A stretch of DNA of 64,000 nucleotides from Metaclostridioides mangenotii (GCF_018917235.1 NZ_JAHLOF010000003.1:186001-250000); one strand, 5' to 3'; shown: positions 16,771-26,505, counted from the stretch's first letter. Notes: a model not told the origin generated them from the sequence alone. Numbers and translations are program-made.

Positions 16771-17733
16771 TTATATTTTTGTAAGTATAAATTGGCATCT
16801 TCCTTCTATTTTTATTTCTCCTGTATTTGCTGGTATAAAAATACTGTCGCCTTTAGAAAAATCCATTGTAAACTCTTTATTTGTTAGCCTTCCATCACCC
16901 TCAAGTGCAATTACTGAATTGAAGCTAGACTCATCAACGTTTATTGTGCAATATTTAAGTACATCATACTTAAATACTGTAAAATATTTGCATGAAGATA
17001 ATTTTCTTTTAGTATAATTATCAAATTTTTCAAATTTGTCTACTATATTAATATGTTCATCTATTTTTTTCAATTTTACTACATCAATAGCTTTATCTAT
17101 ATGTAGCTCTCTAGTATTTCCATTTTTATCTACTCTTCCAAAGTCGTATATCCTATAAGTCTTATTTGAGTTTTGTTGTATCTCACATATTACTATACCT
17201 GCGCCTATAGCATGTATAGTCCCAGCCTCAATAAAAAAAGCATCTCCTTTTTTCACGGGTATTTTATTTAAAACCTCAAGAACAGTGTTATCTTCTATTC
17301 TCTGTTTAAATTCCTCTTTGGATATATCTCTATTCACTCCATAGTATAAAAATGAATCTTCTTCGCAATCCATAACATACCATAATTCTGTTTTTCCGTG
17401 TTCTTTCTCTATTCTGAGTGCGTATTCGTCATCAGGATGAACTTGAACAGATAAGGAAGTTTTTGCATCTATAAATTTTATCAAAACAGGAAAGTCATCA
17501 AATTGTTTGCAATTTGTACCCAATCTCTTTCTACCTATTTTTTTTAAATAGTCACCAAACTTAAGTCCTTCGTAAGTACCGCTTGCAACTATACTCTGCC
17601 CATCTTCGTGATTTGATAACTCCCAACTTTCGGCAACTTTATCTAAATCAACTTTTTTATTGTATAATTTTTTAAGTTTAGTTCCCCCCCATAGATAGTT
17701 CTGAAAGGCAGGTTTTAACTTTACTATCTCCAT
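16771..17733 (-). CDS. manA: Mannose-6-phosphate isomerase, class I
   Basis: Interconverts fructose-6-phosphate and mannose-6-phosphate. Zinc-binding cupin motifs are present: SVQVHPDDEYA, KTELWYVMD and EAGTIHAIG, with the opening LKPAFQNYLWGG. The length of 320 is typical of the short gram-positive form. GGAGG lies about 10 bases before the ATG. The gene may be co-transcribed with the HD-domain gene just upstream (36-base gap). Confidence 0.93.
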   Translation of the reverse strand: MEIVKLKPAFQNYLWGGTKLKKLYNKKVDLDKVAESWELSNHEDGQSIVASGTYEGLKFGDYLKKIGRKRLGTNCKQFDDFPVLIKFIDAKTSLSVQVHPDDEYALRIEKEHGKTELWYVMDCEEDSFLYYGVNRDISKEEFKQRIEDNTVLEVLNKIPVKKGDAFFIEAGTIHAIGAGIVICEIQQNSNKTYRIYDFGRVDKNGNTRELHIDKAIDVVKLKKIDEHINIVDKFEKFDNYTKRKLSSCKYFTVFKYDVLKYCTINVDESSFNSVIALEGDGRLTNKEFTMDFSKGDSIFIPANTGEIKIEGRCQFILTKI

Positions 17734-17768
17734 TATAAAATGTCCTCCACATCTGTTTACTAACTTGT

Positions 17769-18977
17769 TTATCTAAAATAAGATCTATACTGTATTTTAA
17801 ATTTGCTCTTTGGAAATAAGGTTTCATATAGGTTTATAAAATAATCATCGGTCATACTAGCTATATAATCTACAACTACTTCATCAGAATTAATTTTAAG
17901 CTCACCTTTATTATCTTTATAAAAACCCCTTAACTTAGGATGATTTACATGATGTCTGTAAATATAAGAACTATAATTCTTATTATCTATGTCCTCTATA
18001 AATGTATCGTACAAGCCAAATAACATATGTCTTATCGTCTCATTATAAACATCATCGATCTTTGGGTTTCTATATATTATTTTATTGTTCTCATTTCTTA
18101 AAGCCAAAAAATCACTGTATACTTTATCATCAATCTTTAAATAATTTTTACCATAGCTATTTTTTACTATATTTGACACCATCTTTTTTATAATCTCTCT
18201 GTTATCTTTACCTAGTATTCCTATATGATCAAAGTCATCGTCAGTTCTAAGCTTTGCTTTTATTGCATCCTGCCTATCCCTGCCAACATATGCTACCATA
18301 TCACTAATTCTAACTACACAACCTTCAAGAGTAGCTGGTCTCATCTGGTTAATAGCTTCTTTATCCAAACAACATTCTTCAACTCTTTTATTTAATTCCT
18401 CAAAACCAAATATCTTAGAAGGTTCAAAATGTGAAAAATCTTTGTCTCCATTATGACATAGAATTCCATCAAGTGTCTGAAGTGTCAAATTACTGTTAGT
18501 TATCTTTTGTAATACTCTAACACTATGTACATTATGTGTGAAGTATCTCTTAGTATTTTTATAAAATTTTTCGTTTAAAAACTCTTCTCCTTTGTGTCCA
18601 AACGGTGTATGACCGATATCGTGACCGAGAGAAATAGCCTCTATCAAATCTATATTAAGGTTTAGTGCCTGTCCTATTGTTCTGGCTATTCTAGATACAA
18701 GCTGTACATGTAAACTTCTTCTCGTAATATCATCATTTAAATAAAATGAAAAAACTTGTGTTTTATCAGAGTATCGATTATAAAATAAATTATGAAGTAT
18801 CTTATCAGTATCAATTACGAAACTAGACCTGATTAAATCAGACTTACTCCTCGATTTATCTATTCTAAATGCTTCATTATCTTTTGTTGCAAATTTATTT
18901 AAATTTTTATTTCTTTTTTCAATTTGTTGTTTAAGTAATTCTTGTTGAGATGGATCTAATTGAAAATACTTTTCCAT
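17769..18977 (-). CDS. dGTPase-like HD-domain triphosphohydrolase
   Basis: A 402-residue HD protein. The HD motif is in SLGHDIGHTPFGHKGEEFLN, with HNVHSVRV and MVAYVGRDRQDAIKA further on, as in Dgt-type deoxynucleoside triphosphate triphosphohydrolases that control dNTP pools. Family members vary in substrate, so dGTP specificity is inferred. GGGAGTTGTGATAAT precedes the ATG. It is followed closely by manA on the same strand. Confidence 0.85.
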   Translation of the reverse strand: MEKYFQLDPSQQELLKQQIEKRNKNLNKFATKDNEAFRIDKSRSKSDLIRSSFVIDTDKILHNLFYNRYSDKTQVFSFYLNDDITRRSLHVQLVSRIARTIGQALNLNIDLIEAISLGHDIGHTPFGHKGEEFLNEKFYKNTKRYFTHNVHSVRVLQKITNSNLTLQTLDGILCHNGDKDFSHFEPSKIFGFEELNKRVEECCLDKEAINQMRPATLEGCVVRISDMVAYVGRDRQDAIKAKLRTDDDFDHIGILGKDNREIIKKMVSNIVKNSYGKNYLKIDDKVYSDFLALRNENNKIIYRNPKIDDVYNETIRHMLFGLYDTFIEDIDNKNYSSYIYRHHVNHPKLRGFYKDNKGELKINSDEVVVDYIASMTDDYFINLYETLFPKSKFKIQYRSYFR

Positions 18978-19084
18978 ATTATCACAACTCCCAGTGTTTA
19001 TTATAAACTTATTATCATATAATTAATATAAAAATTACTTATTTTTTATTCAAATTTTTCAGTATTATACTATTATATCATATG

Positions 19085-19119
19085 AAAGAGAGCGAATCTA
19101 ATTTAAATCCACTCTCTTT
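19085..19119 (-). terminator. Terminator downstream of the desulfidase gene
   Basis: AAAGAGAG/CTCTCTTT arms (8 bp) with an 19-base loop, about 115 bases past the desulfidase stop. The T-run is modest. Confidence 0.55.
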
Positions 19120-19234
19120 TATATAAATTAATTTTTGGATCCATCATACAAGAAAATTATTATATTTATCTTGTATAAAGATTGACTAAAAATTATTTTC
19201 GATATATATTAATCACCTTCACAATCTTAATCTA

Positions 19235-19777
19235 TCATAATAAAAACTCTAATAGTACATCTTGCTTTAGGGCTGTCATAGGTATATTTATTTTATTTTC
19301 TACTAACATATAAGATAGAGTTTCCATAAATACTCCCTTTTCTTTTTTTAATGTTCCTCGTTTAATTTTCTCATCAAGGCGCTGACACCTAGAGAGTTCT
19401 CCCCCCCAATTTGCACAAAAACTAGTATCAATTCCACAGCTTGGACTTCCATCTATCCCAATAATCCCTAAAACTTCAAACCTCTCCTTATTCTTTAAGT
19501 ACTCCTTCATTTGCAAGAGATAAGGAATAAGTATTTCCCTACACTTTTCCTTAAAAAATGGATTGTCGAACTGATCCTTTGAATGCCCCCACCTGTCAGA
19601 TCCATACATTAAAAATTCAGGGCACGGCAGTTGTATTAACTGAACCCTATTTTCTGCTGCTTGATTTAAAAATCTAACTCTATTGCATTGTTCTTTATTA
19701 ATAATCTTATCGGTATTATAAAAAATTTTAGATGCTGTATTAAGTACACAATGACTTACAAACAAAATCTTTTCCAC
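19235..19777 (-). CDS. TudS-related putative desulfidase (CD3072-like)
   Basis: 180 residues with three conserved cysteines suited to hold a 4Fe-4S cluster: C10 in FVSHCVLNTASK, one in LPCPEFLMYG and one in GIDGSPSCGI. The family (related to DUF523) includes TudS, which removes sulphur from thiouracil. A member is known from C. difficile. The natural substrate is unknown. The start is GTG 19777 by family match; no good ribosome site is visible. It is a single gene. Confidence 0.8.
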   Translation of the reverse strand: MEKILFVSHCVLNTASKIFYNTDKIINKEQCNRVRFLNQAAENRVQLIQLPCPEFLMYGSDRWGHSKDQFDNPFFKEKCREILIPYLLQMKEYLKNKERFEVLGIIGIDGSPSCGIDTSFCANWGGELSRCQRLDEKIKRGTLKKEKGVFMETLSYMLVENKINIPMTALKQDVLLEFLL

Positions 19778-19909
19778 TCTTTAATCAATTCCAATCTTTA
19801 ATATATTTATTAATATCTATACTATAAAAACTAAAAAAATAATCTTAAATACTTATATAATTGTTATTTATTATTTAAAATTATCTTTTATAGTTAAAAG
19901 CTATATGTA

Positions 19910-19937
19910 AAAAAGCCAGTTATATAACTGGCTTTTT
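19910..19937 (-). terminator. Terminator of the dpaAB operon
   Basis: AAAAAGCCAGTTA/TAACTGGCTTTTT, a near-perfect 13-bp hairpin directly after the dpaB stop on the minus strand. Confidence 0.92.
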
Positions 19938-19945
19938 TATTATAA

Positions 19946-20536
19946 TTATTTTTTATAGTTCTCAATTATAATAGGTTGTATTTGAACCTTATCAAAAGCT
20001 AATTCAACTGTCTCCACAAGCTTATCTAGATCAGCTGTCATACTACTAGGCTTTGAAACCGGATTGTCCTGTCCAAACGGTGTAAAATAAATATTTTCTG
20101 TATTTATTAACTTCATTAGATTCATTCCATTCATACCTAGAGCATCATTGGTACATGGTGCAATCACAAGAGGATGTTTATTTCTTAGAGTTGCTTTTGC
20201 TGCCATTAAAACTGCTGTATCAGTGATTCCGTAGGCAAGTTTTGCTATTGAATTACCTGTCATAGGTGCTATAACCATCATATCCAGTGGCATAATAGGT
20301 CCAAATATCTCAGCCTCATCTATTGTATAAATAACATCATTTCCTGTTATATCTTTTAATTCATCTAAAAACTCATCTCTATCGTGAAATCTTGAGCTAC
20401 TATTGTATACAATATCTGTAACTACTGGATATACTTTAGCATTTAGTTCTACTAGTTTTTTCATTGGCTCTATAATTTCTTTTATTGTACAAAATGATCC
20501 TGTTATACCAAATCCTATTTTTTTACCTGTTAGCAT
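19946..20536 (-). CDS. dpaB: Dipicolinate synthase subunit B
   Basis: A 196-residue flavoprotein-like subunit of dipicolinate synthase, which makes the calcium chelator of the spore core in the mother cell. The nucleotide-binding opening IGFGITGSFCTIKEI and MVIAPMTGNSIAKLAYGITD, together with PCTNDALGMNGMN, match SpoVFB. AGGAAGGTGAAGTC precedes the ATG. It overlaps the end of dpaA by 7 bases, so the pair is translationally coupled. Mother-cell (SigK-type) control is expected; I could not assign a promoter. Confidence 0.93.
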   Translation of the reverse strand: MLTGKKIGFGITGSFCTIKEIIEPMKKLVELNAKVYPVVTDIVYNSSSRFHDRDEFLDELKDITGNDVIYTIDEAEIFGPIMPLDMMVIAPMTGNSIAKLAYGITDTAVLMAAKATLRNKHPLVIAPCTNDALGMNGMNLMKLINTENIYFTPFGQDNPVSKPSSMTADLDKLVETVELAFDKVQIQPIIIENYKK

Positions 20537-21306
20537 GACTTCACCTTCCTATAAATATTTTTAGCTAGTATCTCTCCTGCAAACTTCACTGCGCATTTGC
20601 TTGGTATACTTGATAATACTACAAAATTTTCATTTATGCTCTTCATATACTCCACATCAAATCCATGAGGTTTAGAAGATATATCTATTATTAGAGTATC
20701 TTTAAATCTTTCTATATGCTCTCTTTCTAAAACTTTATTCGGAACTGTATTTACAATTACATCAAAAGAATAATTGTAAATGTCTTCAATGTATACTGGT
20801 TTCACTCCATTGGCTATAGCTCTAGCTTCTTTAACATCATTTCTCACTAAAGTATATGCATTTGCATTCAATCCGTTTAATCTTTTACATAAATCTTGAC
20901 CACACACACCATAACCAATTACCAGTATATGGCTATCAAATACTGGCATATTCGTACTTTGTATGATATGTGATATTATACCTTCTGATGTTGGTACAGC
21001 ATTCATGACAGATACACTTTTCTCCTCCATCAGAGGAAAATAATCTAGCTTATAAATGTCGCTCATTTTTTCTAAGAAGTTATTTCTTACACCTGACAAT
21101 AATAATACATTTTTGCTTAGAGATTCAAAAAATCTATCATTGAATTTTTCTATGTCGACATCTTCTTTAAAAGGAAATAAAATAAAGTCTAAATCTTTAA
21201 GATTATCAAAATTTTCCTCTATTATTGCTCCTTTTTCCTTTAAATACGAACTTGCATAGTCGTATCTATCGTCATCTTTTATTATCAGCCCTCTCAGATT
21301 GAACAC
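20530..21306 (-). CDS. dpaA: Dipicolinate synthase subunit A
   Basis: 258 residues. It has an N-terminal part specific to SpoVFA (RGLIIKDDDRYDYASSYLKE) and an NAD(P)-binding Rossmann fold (HILVIGYGVCGQDLCKRLNG). With DpaB it oxidises dihydrodipicolinate to dipicolinic acid. It is shorter than the Bacillus protein (near 300), mainly at the N-terminus. The start GTG 21306 fits the family but overlaps its own AGGGGGTG ribosome site, so the exact start is uncertain. First gene of the dpaAB operon. Confidence 0.9.
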   Translation of the reverse strand: MFNLRGLIIKDDDRYDYASSYLKEKGAIIEENFDNLKDLDFILFPFKEDVDIEKFNDRFFESLSKNVLLLSGVRNNFLEKMSDIYKLDYFPLMEEKSVSVMNAVPTSEGIISHIIQSTNMPVFDSHILVIGYGVCGQDLCKRLNGLNANAYTLVRNDVKEARAIANGVKPVYIEDIYNYSFDVIVNTVPNKVLEREHIERFKDTLIIDISSKPHGFDVEYMKSINENFVVLSSIPSKCAVKFAGEILAKNIYRKVKSC

Positions 21307-21431
21307 CCCCTAAATTCACAAGTCTAATGTTATTTTATGCTTTTTAAACCTTTCTGTGATAAAACATAAATATAGATTAACAAAATAATATGTATGCTAT
21401 AATGTGTTTATTATATTTTAGAGGTGATAGT

Positions 21432-22334
21432 ATGCAAGTAAGCCGATTATTTCAGATAGTATATATATTGTTAGATAAAAAAAACATCACTGCGAAAGAA
21501 TTAGCTGATCGTTTTGAAGTTTCTGTAAGGACAATATACAGAGATGTTGATACTCTTTGTAGTTCTGGTATACCTATATACACAAGTCAAGGACGAGGTG
21601 GAGGAATTAGTATTTTAGATAACTATGTACTGAACAAATCTCTGCTTACAGATGATGAGCAAAAAGAAATTTTAATAGGGTTGCAAAGCCTTCATGCCAC
21701 TAATTATCCCGAAATAAAAAAACTAGATAATAAACTCAGCAACTTATTTAGTAAAAACGATCAAAATTGGATTGAAGTAGATTTCTCACGATGGGGAGGA
21801 AAAAACGAAGAAAAGGAAAAGTTCAAGATATTAAAAGACTCTTTGATAAACAAAAATGTTATAAAATTCTGCTACTATAATTCTAATGGCGAGCAAACTA
21901 CACGAGAAATAGAACCTTTAAAACTTATATTTAAAGATAAGTCATGGTATATCATAGGATTTTGTCTACTAAAAAATCAATTTAGGATATTTAAAATATC
22001 AAGAATTTCATACTTACAAATAACAGATAAATTTTTTGAAAGGGAATTACCCGAAGGACTTAATTTAATTAAAGAAAAGGATCATGATTGTGAAAACTTA
22101 AATATAGTACTAAAATTTTCTGATAGAATTTCTTACAGAATTTACGATGAATTTGCCTTAAAAGATATACAAAAAGATAATAACGGTAATCTTATTGTGT
22201 CATTATCATGCCCAGAAAACGAATGGCTTTACGGGTATATATTATCATTCGGAGTGTATGTCAAAGTTATTGAGCCAGAGAAATTAAGAGACATCATAAT
22301 TGATAGGATCAATAAAATGTCGAAGTTGTATTAA
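21432..22334 (+). CDS. YafY-type transcriptional regulator (HTH_11 + WYL)
   Basis: The start is ATG 21432 behind GAGGTGATAGT, giving 300 residues. An N-terminal DeoR-like helix-turn-helix (ITAKELADRFEVSVRTIYRD) is followed by a WYL domain (VIKFCYYNSNGEQTTREIEP, SWYIIGFCLLKNQFRIFKIS) and a WCX extension. WYL domains often sense nucleotides or nucleic acid. It is divergent from dpaAB, but nothing links the two. The target is unknown. Confidence 0.88.
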   Translation: MQVSRLFQIVYILLDKKNITAKELADRFEVSVRTIYRDVDTLCSSGIPIYTSQGRGGGISILDNYVLNKSLLTDDEQKEILIGLQSLHATNYPEIKKLDNKLSNLFSKNDQNWIEVDFSRWGGKNEEKEKFKILKDSLINKNVIKFCYYNSNGEQTTREIEPLKLIFKDKSWYIIGFCLLKNQFRIFKISRISYLQITDKFFERELPEGLNLIKEKDHDCENLNIVLKFSDRISYRIYDEFALKDIQKDNNGNLIVSLSCPENEWLYGYILSFGVYVKVIEPEKLRDIIIDRINKMSKLY

Positions 22335-22420
22335 TAATTACTTAATACTAATTATATATTTAATTATAAAAAATTGCTTAAAAAAGAAATAAACTTCAAT
22401 AAGTGTTTATAGTGAGCAAA

Positions 22421-22448
22421 AAACCACTCTTTGCAGTAAGAGTGGTTT
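22421..22448. terminator. Bidirectional terminator between the WYL regulator and DUF1905 gene
   Basis: Perfect 11-bp stem AAACCACTCTT/AAGAGTGGTTT with a 6-base loop, between convergent genes; A/T flanks on both sides. Confidence 0.88.
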
Positions 22449-22496
22449 AAATAAAATTAAATATTAATTTATAGTTGTTAGTCCTCAATAATTATA

Positions 22497-22769
22497 TTAT
22501 TTTTTTATTCTTTCTTTTAAAGTTACTTTAATTGTATCTCCTGGTTGTTTTCCTATTTTCTCTCTAATATCTTTTCTAATACCTATTATATGGCAAGGTG
22601 TTTTCATTCTCACTAGACTCCCATCATAAGGCTCTCCGTCAAAAGTAGCATGAACAGGTACTCTTCCCTTCCCAAATTCTTCTTTTACATCAAAAGGGAT
22701 TTCAACATAAGCTCCGTTAATATCAGGAACTTTTTTTATCTCTGCCACGAATTCATATAACTTTTCCAT
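22497..22769 (-). CDS. DUF1905 domain protein
   Basis: A 90-residue small beta-rich protein: [37 protein letters not shown], and [11 protein letters not shown] match DUF1905. Function unknown. AGAGGAGATAAT precedes the ATG. It starts 10 bases after the membrane-protein gene upstream, so the two form an operon. Confidence 0.85.
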   Translation of the reverse strand: MEKLYEFVAEIKKVPDINGAYVEIPFDVKEEFGKGRVPVHATFDGEPYDGSLVRMKTPCHIIGIRKDIREKIGKQPGDTIKVTLKERIKK

Positions 22770-22779
22770 ATTATCTCCT

Positions 22780-23139
22780 CTATATATTTCTCTTATCTTC
22801 TATTATTCTATCCCTAGTCCTCTTTATAAAGTTCCCCGACATCATTCCCATAAAAGTAAATATAAAGTATAGTACACCATAATAAGTAGCAGAACTATTG
22901 TAAAACATAAATATTGTTGGTAAAAACAACAGCGGTATAATTAATACATACATTAGATTAAAGCTGTTGTTATATCCAAAAAATACACTTATTATGATAC
23001 ATGCGATTGGATTTATTAAAATTAAAAGAGCAATTGGTACGCTCTTGTCATCGATAAATTTATTCATAAATGGAACTATGTAAAATAAAATTACAAATAT
23101 CCCAACATATAATGCCATACTATTTTTTAATTTGTTCAA
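22780..23139 (-). CDS. Small integral membrane protein, unknown function
   Basis: About 119 residues with four hydrophobic segments ([74 protein letters not shown]) and a basic C-terminus. The start is probably TTG 23139, six bases after AAAGGAGTG; GTG 23148 is inside that site. No family recognised. Operon with the DUF1905 gene. Confidence 0.7.
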   Translation of the reverse strand: MNKLKNSMALYVGIFVILFYIVPFMNKFIDDKSVPIALLILINPIACIIISVFFGYNNSFNLMYVLIIPLLFLPTIFMFYNSSATYYGVLYFIFTFMGMMSGNFIKRTRDRIIEDKRNI

Positions 23140-23336
23140 ATTCTTCACTCCTTTAGAGTTATGCTTTATTTTTTCTATTTTAAAATAAAATATACACTCT
23201 TGCTAAAAATATGATTAATATCATCTCAATTTTCCATAATTATACTATAGAAAATTTTATTAATCAACTTTCGTTTATATTTTAGATTATATATCGATTT
23301 TACTAAAGTGTAGATATATAATATAATTAACAGGCA

Positions 23337-23380
23337 TCTTAAGGATTTCTTAAGAAATTAATAAACTTTAATTAAAACAC
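23337..23380 (+). promoter_or_regulatory. Conserved 44-bp element ahead of the dacRS-like genes
   Basis: Two TCTTAAG direct repeats 11 bases apart are followed by an AT-rich stretch ending TTAAAACA. A second copy with 34 of 44 identical bases lies ahead of the carboxypeptidase gene (25421-25464), at the same distance (64 bases) from the start codon. Direct repeats with 11-base spacing are typical of OmpR/VanR-type response-regulator sites, so this is a likely operator of the regulator it precedes. Confidence 0.7.
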
Positions 23381-23444
23381 TGAGACGTGAGTTTTGTTAT
23401 GATTAATTTATCGAATATAAGACTTATCAATAAAAGGAGGAACA

Positions 23445-24140
23445 ATGAGCATTAATATTTTAGTAGTCGATGATGAAAAAGAAATAGCAGATCTAGTTGA
23501 ACTCTATCTGAAAAATGAAAACTACAATATATACAAATACTATAGTGCAAAAGAAGCTCTAAATTGCATAAATAATACCGATCTAGATTTAGCAATAATA
23601 GATGTTATGATGCCAGATATAAATGGATTCGAGCTGTGTCAACAAATTAGAGAAAGACACAACTTCCCAGTAATAATGCTAACTGCTAAAGTTGAAGATA
23701 TAGATAAAATTACTGGACTTACTTTAGGTGCTGATGATTATATTACCAAACCTTTTAATCCATTAGAAGTTGTAGCTCGTGTCAAAGCACAACTAAGAAG
23801 ATTTACCAGGTACAATGAAGGTTCTCAGGCTCAGAAATATATCATAGACTATGCGGGACTTGTTATGAATAAAAATACATATAAATGTAGTCTAAACGAA
23901 AAAGAACTGTCTCTAACCCCTACTGAATTTTCTATACTATGGATTCTTTCTGAAAATAGAGGTAATGTAGTCAGCTCTGAGGATTTATTTGAAAAAGTGT
24001 GGGGTGAAAAATACTTTAGCAATAATAACAATACTGTTATGGTTCATATTAGACATCTACGTGAGAAGATGAATGACACTACAAGTGATCATAAATTTAT
24101 AAAAACTGTCTGGGGGGTTGGCTATAAAATTGAAAAGTGA
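23445..24140 (+). CDS. VanR/DacR-like response regulator
   Basis: A 231-residue OmpR-family regulator. Receiver domain with phospho-acceptor D53 in IIDVMMPD and LTAKVED; winged-helix C-terminus (LTPTEFSILWILSENRGNVV, MVHIRHLREKMND, TVWGVGYKIEK). It is closest in style to VanR of glycopeptide resistance and to DacR of C. difficile. AAAAGGAGGAACA precedes the ATG. The sensor gene overlaps its end. Confidence 0.88.
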   Translation: MSINILVVDDEKEIADLVELYLKNENYNIYKYYSAKEALNCINNTDLDLAIIDVMMPDINGFELCQQIRERHNFPVIMLTAKVEDIDKITGLTLGADDYITKPFNPLEVVARVKAQLRRFTRYNEGSQAQKYIIDYAGLVMNKNTYKCSLNEKELSLTPTEFSILWILSENRGNVVSSEDLFEKVWGEKYFSNNNNTVMVHIRHLREKMNDTTSDHKFIKTVWGVGYKIEK

Positions 24141-25251
24141 TATTTCAAAACTTAAGAATAAAATATTTTTACATATTTTATTTGTTACTATAGTATTTAG
24201 TTTAATCGGACTTTTTATTATTTTATCTATGACTAATGGAGTCTTTTCTAACTTCGTTAGATCTATTCTTGAAAATGTCTTTCTGATGGATTCAAACGGA
24301 TCATATTATTTCTATAACGATATAATTAGAGGAAACAAAAGTATTCTCCTAGTAATTACATTTATTATTATACTACTTATAGGCTTTTACTTTGCACTTT
24401 CAAAACTAACAACCTACTTTAATCAAACGATTGAGGGTGTCGATAAGCTACTTGACGAAAATCATGAAACTATCAAACTATCTCCAGAACTTGAGTTTAT
24501 GGAAAATAAATTAAATACTGTTAAAAAGACACTTCGAGATCGAAAAGAACAAGCACAAGAAAGTGAACAAAGGAAAAATGATTTAGTTGTATATTTAGCG
24601 CACGATATTAAAACCCCTCTTACTTCTGTTATAGGGTATCTAACATTATTAAATGAGGCATACGACATGCCCGTTGAACAGAGAAAAAAATATACAGATA
24701 TAGCACTAGACAAATCATTAAAGTTAGAAGACTTAATAAATGAATTCTTCGAGATCACAAGATTTAATCTTCAAAATATAGAATTGAAAAAAGAAGAAGT
24801 TAACCTTTCTCTTATGTTAAAGCAATTATCTGATGAATTCTACCCTAGTTTTTCTGCTAAAAGTATTACATGTAATGTATTTAGCGATGAAGATATTTAT
24901 ATAACATGTGATGCAAATAAACTTGCGCGTGTATTTAATAACATACTAAAAAATGCTCTAACATACAGTTACGACAACAGTGAAATTAAAATTATAGAAA
25001 AAAATTTTGGAAACTATGTAGAGATAACTTTTCAAAACAAGGGTAAAAAAATACCTGACCATCAGCTAAATACTATATTTGAAAAGTTTTACAGATTAGA
25101 TTCTGCTAGGTCTACAAATACTGGTGGGTCCGGACTCGGATTAGCCATTGCAAAAGAAATTGTAGAACTTCACGGAGGAAAAATACTTGCTAATAGCAAT
25201 AATGACTTTACTAATTTCATAATAAAATTACCTAAATCGAAGTTAAACTAG
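24118..25251 (+). CDS. VanS/DacS-like sensor histidine kinase
   Basis: 377 residues with two membrane segments (about 18-38 and 76-95) enclosing a short outer loop, a DHp domain with H162 in YLAHDIKTPLTSVIGYL, and an ATPase domain (NILKNALTYS, FEKFYRLDSARSTNTGGSGL). The block around the His is nearly that of VanS. The start TTG 24118 lies inside the regulator's last codons (GYKIEK), and the N-terminus MAIKLK resembles VanS, whose start has the same overlap. The signal is probably cell-wall related; no van ligase or vanX/Y genes are present here. Confidence 0.87.
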   Translation: MAIKLKSDISKLKNKIFLHILFVTIVFSLIGLFIILSMTNGVFSNFVRSILENVFLMDSNGSYYFYNDIIRGNKSILLVITFIIILLIGFYFALSKLTTYFNQTIEGVDKLLDENHETIKLSPELEFMENKLNTVKKTLRDRKEQAQESEQRKNDLVVYLAHDIKTPLTSVIGYLTLLNEAYDMPVEQRKKYTDIALDKSLKLEDLINEFFEITRFNLQNIELKKEEVNLSLMLKQLSDEFYPSFSAKSITCNVFSDEDIYITCDANKLARVFNNILKNALTYSYDNSEIKIIEKNFGNYVEITFQNKGKKIPDHQLNTIFEKFYRLDSARSTNTGGSGLGLAIAKEIVELHGGKILANSNNDFTNFIIKLPKSKLN

Positions 25252-25420
25252 TACTTAAAATAACTGCCATAAGCCCTTTAATCAAGTTTGTTTTTATATA
25301 ATAATCGTATAGTTTATCTATTCAGTATTACTATATATAATAATTTGAATTAAATGGTTTTTCGGCAGTTTTATTATTTTTTGTTATATTAAATATATTC
25401 ACAATACCATTCCTATTTAA

Positions 25421-25464
25421 TTTTAAGGATATCTTAAGATTTAAATAAGTTTGATTTAAAACAT
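25421..25464 (+). promoter_or_regulatory. Second copy of the 44-bp element, ahead of the carboxypeptidase gene
   Basis: TTTTAAG and TCTTAAG repeats 11 bases apart then TTTGATTTAAAACAT. 34 of 44 bases match the copy ahead of the regulator gene and the distance to the ATG is the same. This suggests the response regulator drives this gene too. The gap 25252-25420 otherwise holds only a loose AACTGCC/GGCAGTT pair that may be the dacS terminator. Confidence 0.7.
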
Positions 25465-25527
25465 CGTTCCCTGATATTTAGTTAAATAGTGTTATAAAGA
25501 ATTAATTATCTAGGGAGGATATACAAG

Positions 25528-26505
25528 ATGTCTAAAAAAAAGAATAATAAAAAATTAAAACCATTAAATATCTTTATACCAACTATACTTTTTCCAACTA
25601 TTTTACTTTGTATTACTTTATTAATAGTATATAATACAGGTAAATATCAAAATTGGAGCAGCAAAACTATATCATCTAATTCAATTGGATTTAAGAAGTT
25701 TAATAACAATAATTCTAATATTAACGAGATTAATAATATCAATAGCAAAAATGCTATACTCGTAAATAATGATAATGGCAAAATAATCGCTCAAAAAAAT
25801 AGTGACTCTAGATGCTACCCTGCATCTCTTACAAAAATAATGACTGCTCTTGTTGCCATAGAAAATCTAAATAATTTAGATACAAAAATACCAATTAAAA
25901 GCAGTATCTTTAACTCTCTAAAAGACTCTAATGCCTCAATGACTGGTTTTTTGCCTGATGAAAAAGTAAAAGCAATTGATTTACTTTACGGTATAATATT
26001 GCCTTCAGGGGCTGAATCATCAATTGCTGTTGCAGAGTACATTTCGGGATCTGAAGATGAGTTTGTAAATCTTATGAATAAAAAAGCTAAAGAATTAGGA
26101 ATGAAAAACACTCACTTTACCAATGTAATAGGCTTACATAACTACGATCATTATACAACAGTATACGATTTATCTATTCTACTTGATTATGCTCTAGAGA
26201 ACGAAACTTTTAGATCTATATTTACAACAGAAAAGTATTCAACATCTCCTACAAATTTAAATTCTGCAGGTATCACATTTAGAAGTATTACTTTTGAAAA
26301 AATAGATGAAGAAAATCTAGGTAGAGGAAAAGTGATAGGTGGAAAAACTGGATATACAGATAAGGCAGGTCTTTGTTTAGCCAGTCTTCTTGAAAAAAAG
26401 GAGAAAGAATATATTTTAATAACTACTGGTGCAGATAAAACAGCTAAAAAATCTGCTTCAAACATAACAGATGCTTTTAATATATATAATACTTATTTTC
26501 ACTAA
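25528..26505 (+). CDS. D-alanyl-D-alanine carboxypeptidase (DacJ-like)
   Basis: A 325-residue serine carboxypeptidase of the S11 family with an N-terminal membrane anchor (IFIPTILFPTILLCITLLIV). Active-site motifs: SxxK in PASLTKIM, SGA/S pattern in PSGAESSIAVAEY, KTG in GGKTGYTD. It trims the last D-Ala from peptidoglycan stem peptides, which limits cross-linking and glycopeptide targets. The VanRS-like genes upstream and the shared 44-bp element match the dacJRS module of C. difficile. AGGGAGGATATACAAG precedes the ATG. Confidence 0.88.
   Translation: MSKKKNNKKLKPLNIFIPTILFPTILLCITLLIVYNTGKYQNWSSKTISSNSIGFKKFNNNNSNINEINNINSKNAILVNNDNGKIIAQKNSDSRCYPASLTKIMTALVAIENLNNLDTKIPIKSSIFNSLKDSNASMTGFLPDEKVKAIDLLYGIILPSGAESSIAVAEYISGSEDEFVNLMNKKAKELGMKNTHFTNVIGLHNYDHYTTVYDLSILLDYALENETFRSIFTTEKYSTSPTNLNSAGITFRSITFEKIDEENLGRGKVIGGKTGYTDKAGLCLASLLEKKEKEYILITTGADKTAKKSASNITDAFNIYNTYFH

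Noticed and set aside
23445..26505. Vancomycin resistance (vanG-type) cluster
   Set aside because: The regulator and sensor are VanRS-like, but no ligase, racemase or vanX/vanY genes follow. The third gene is an S11 serine carboxypeptidase, so it is a Dac-type module.
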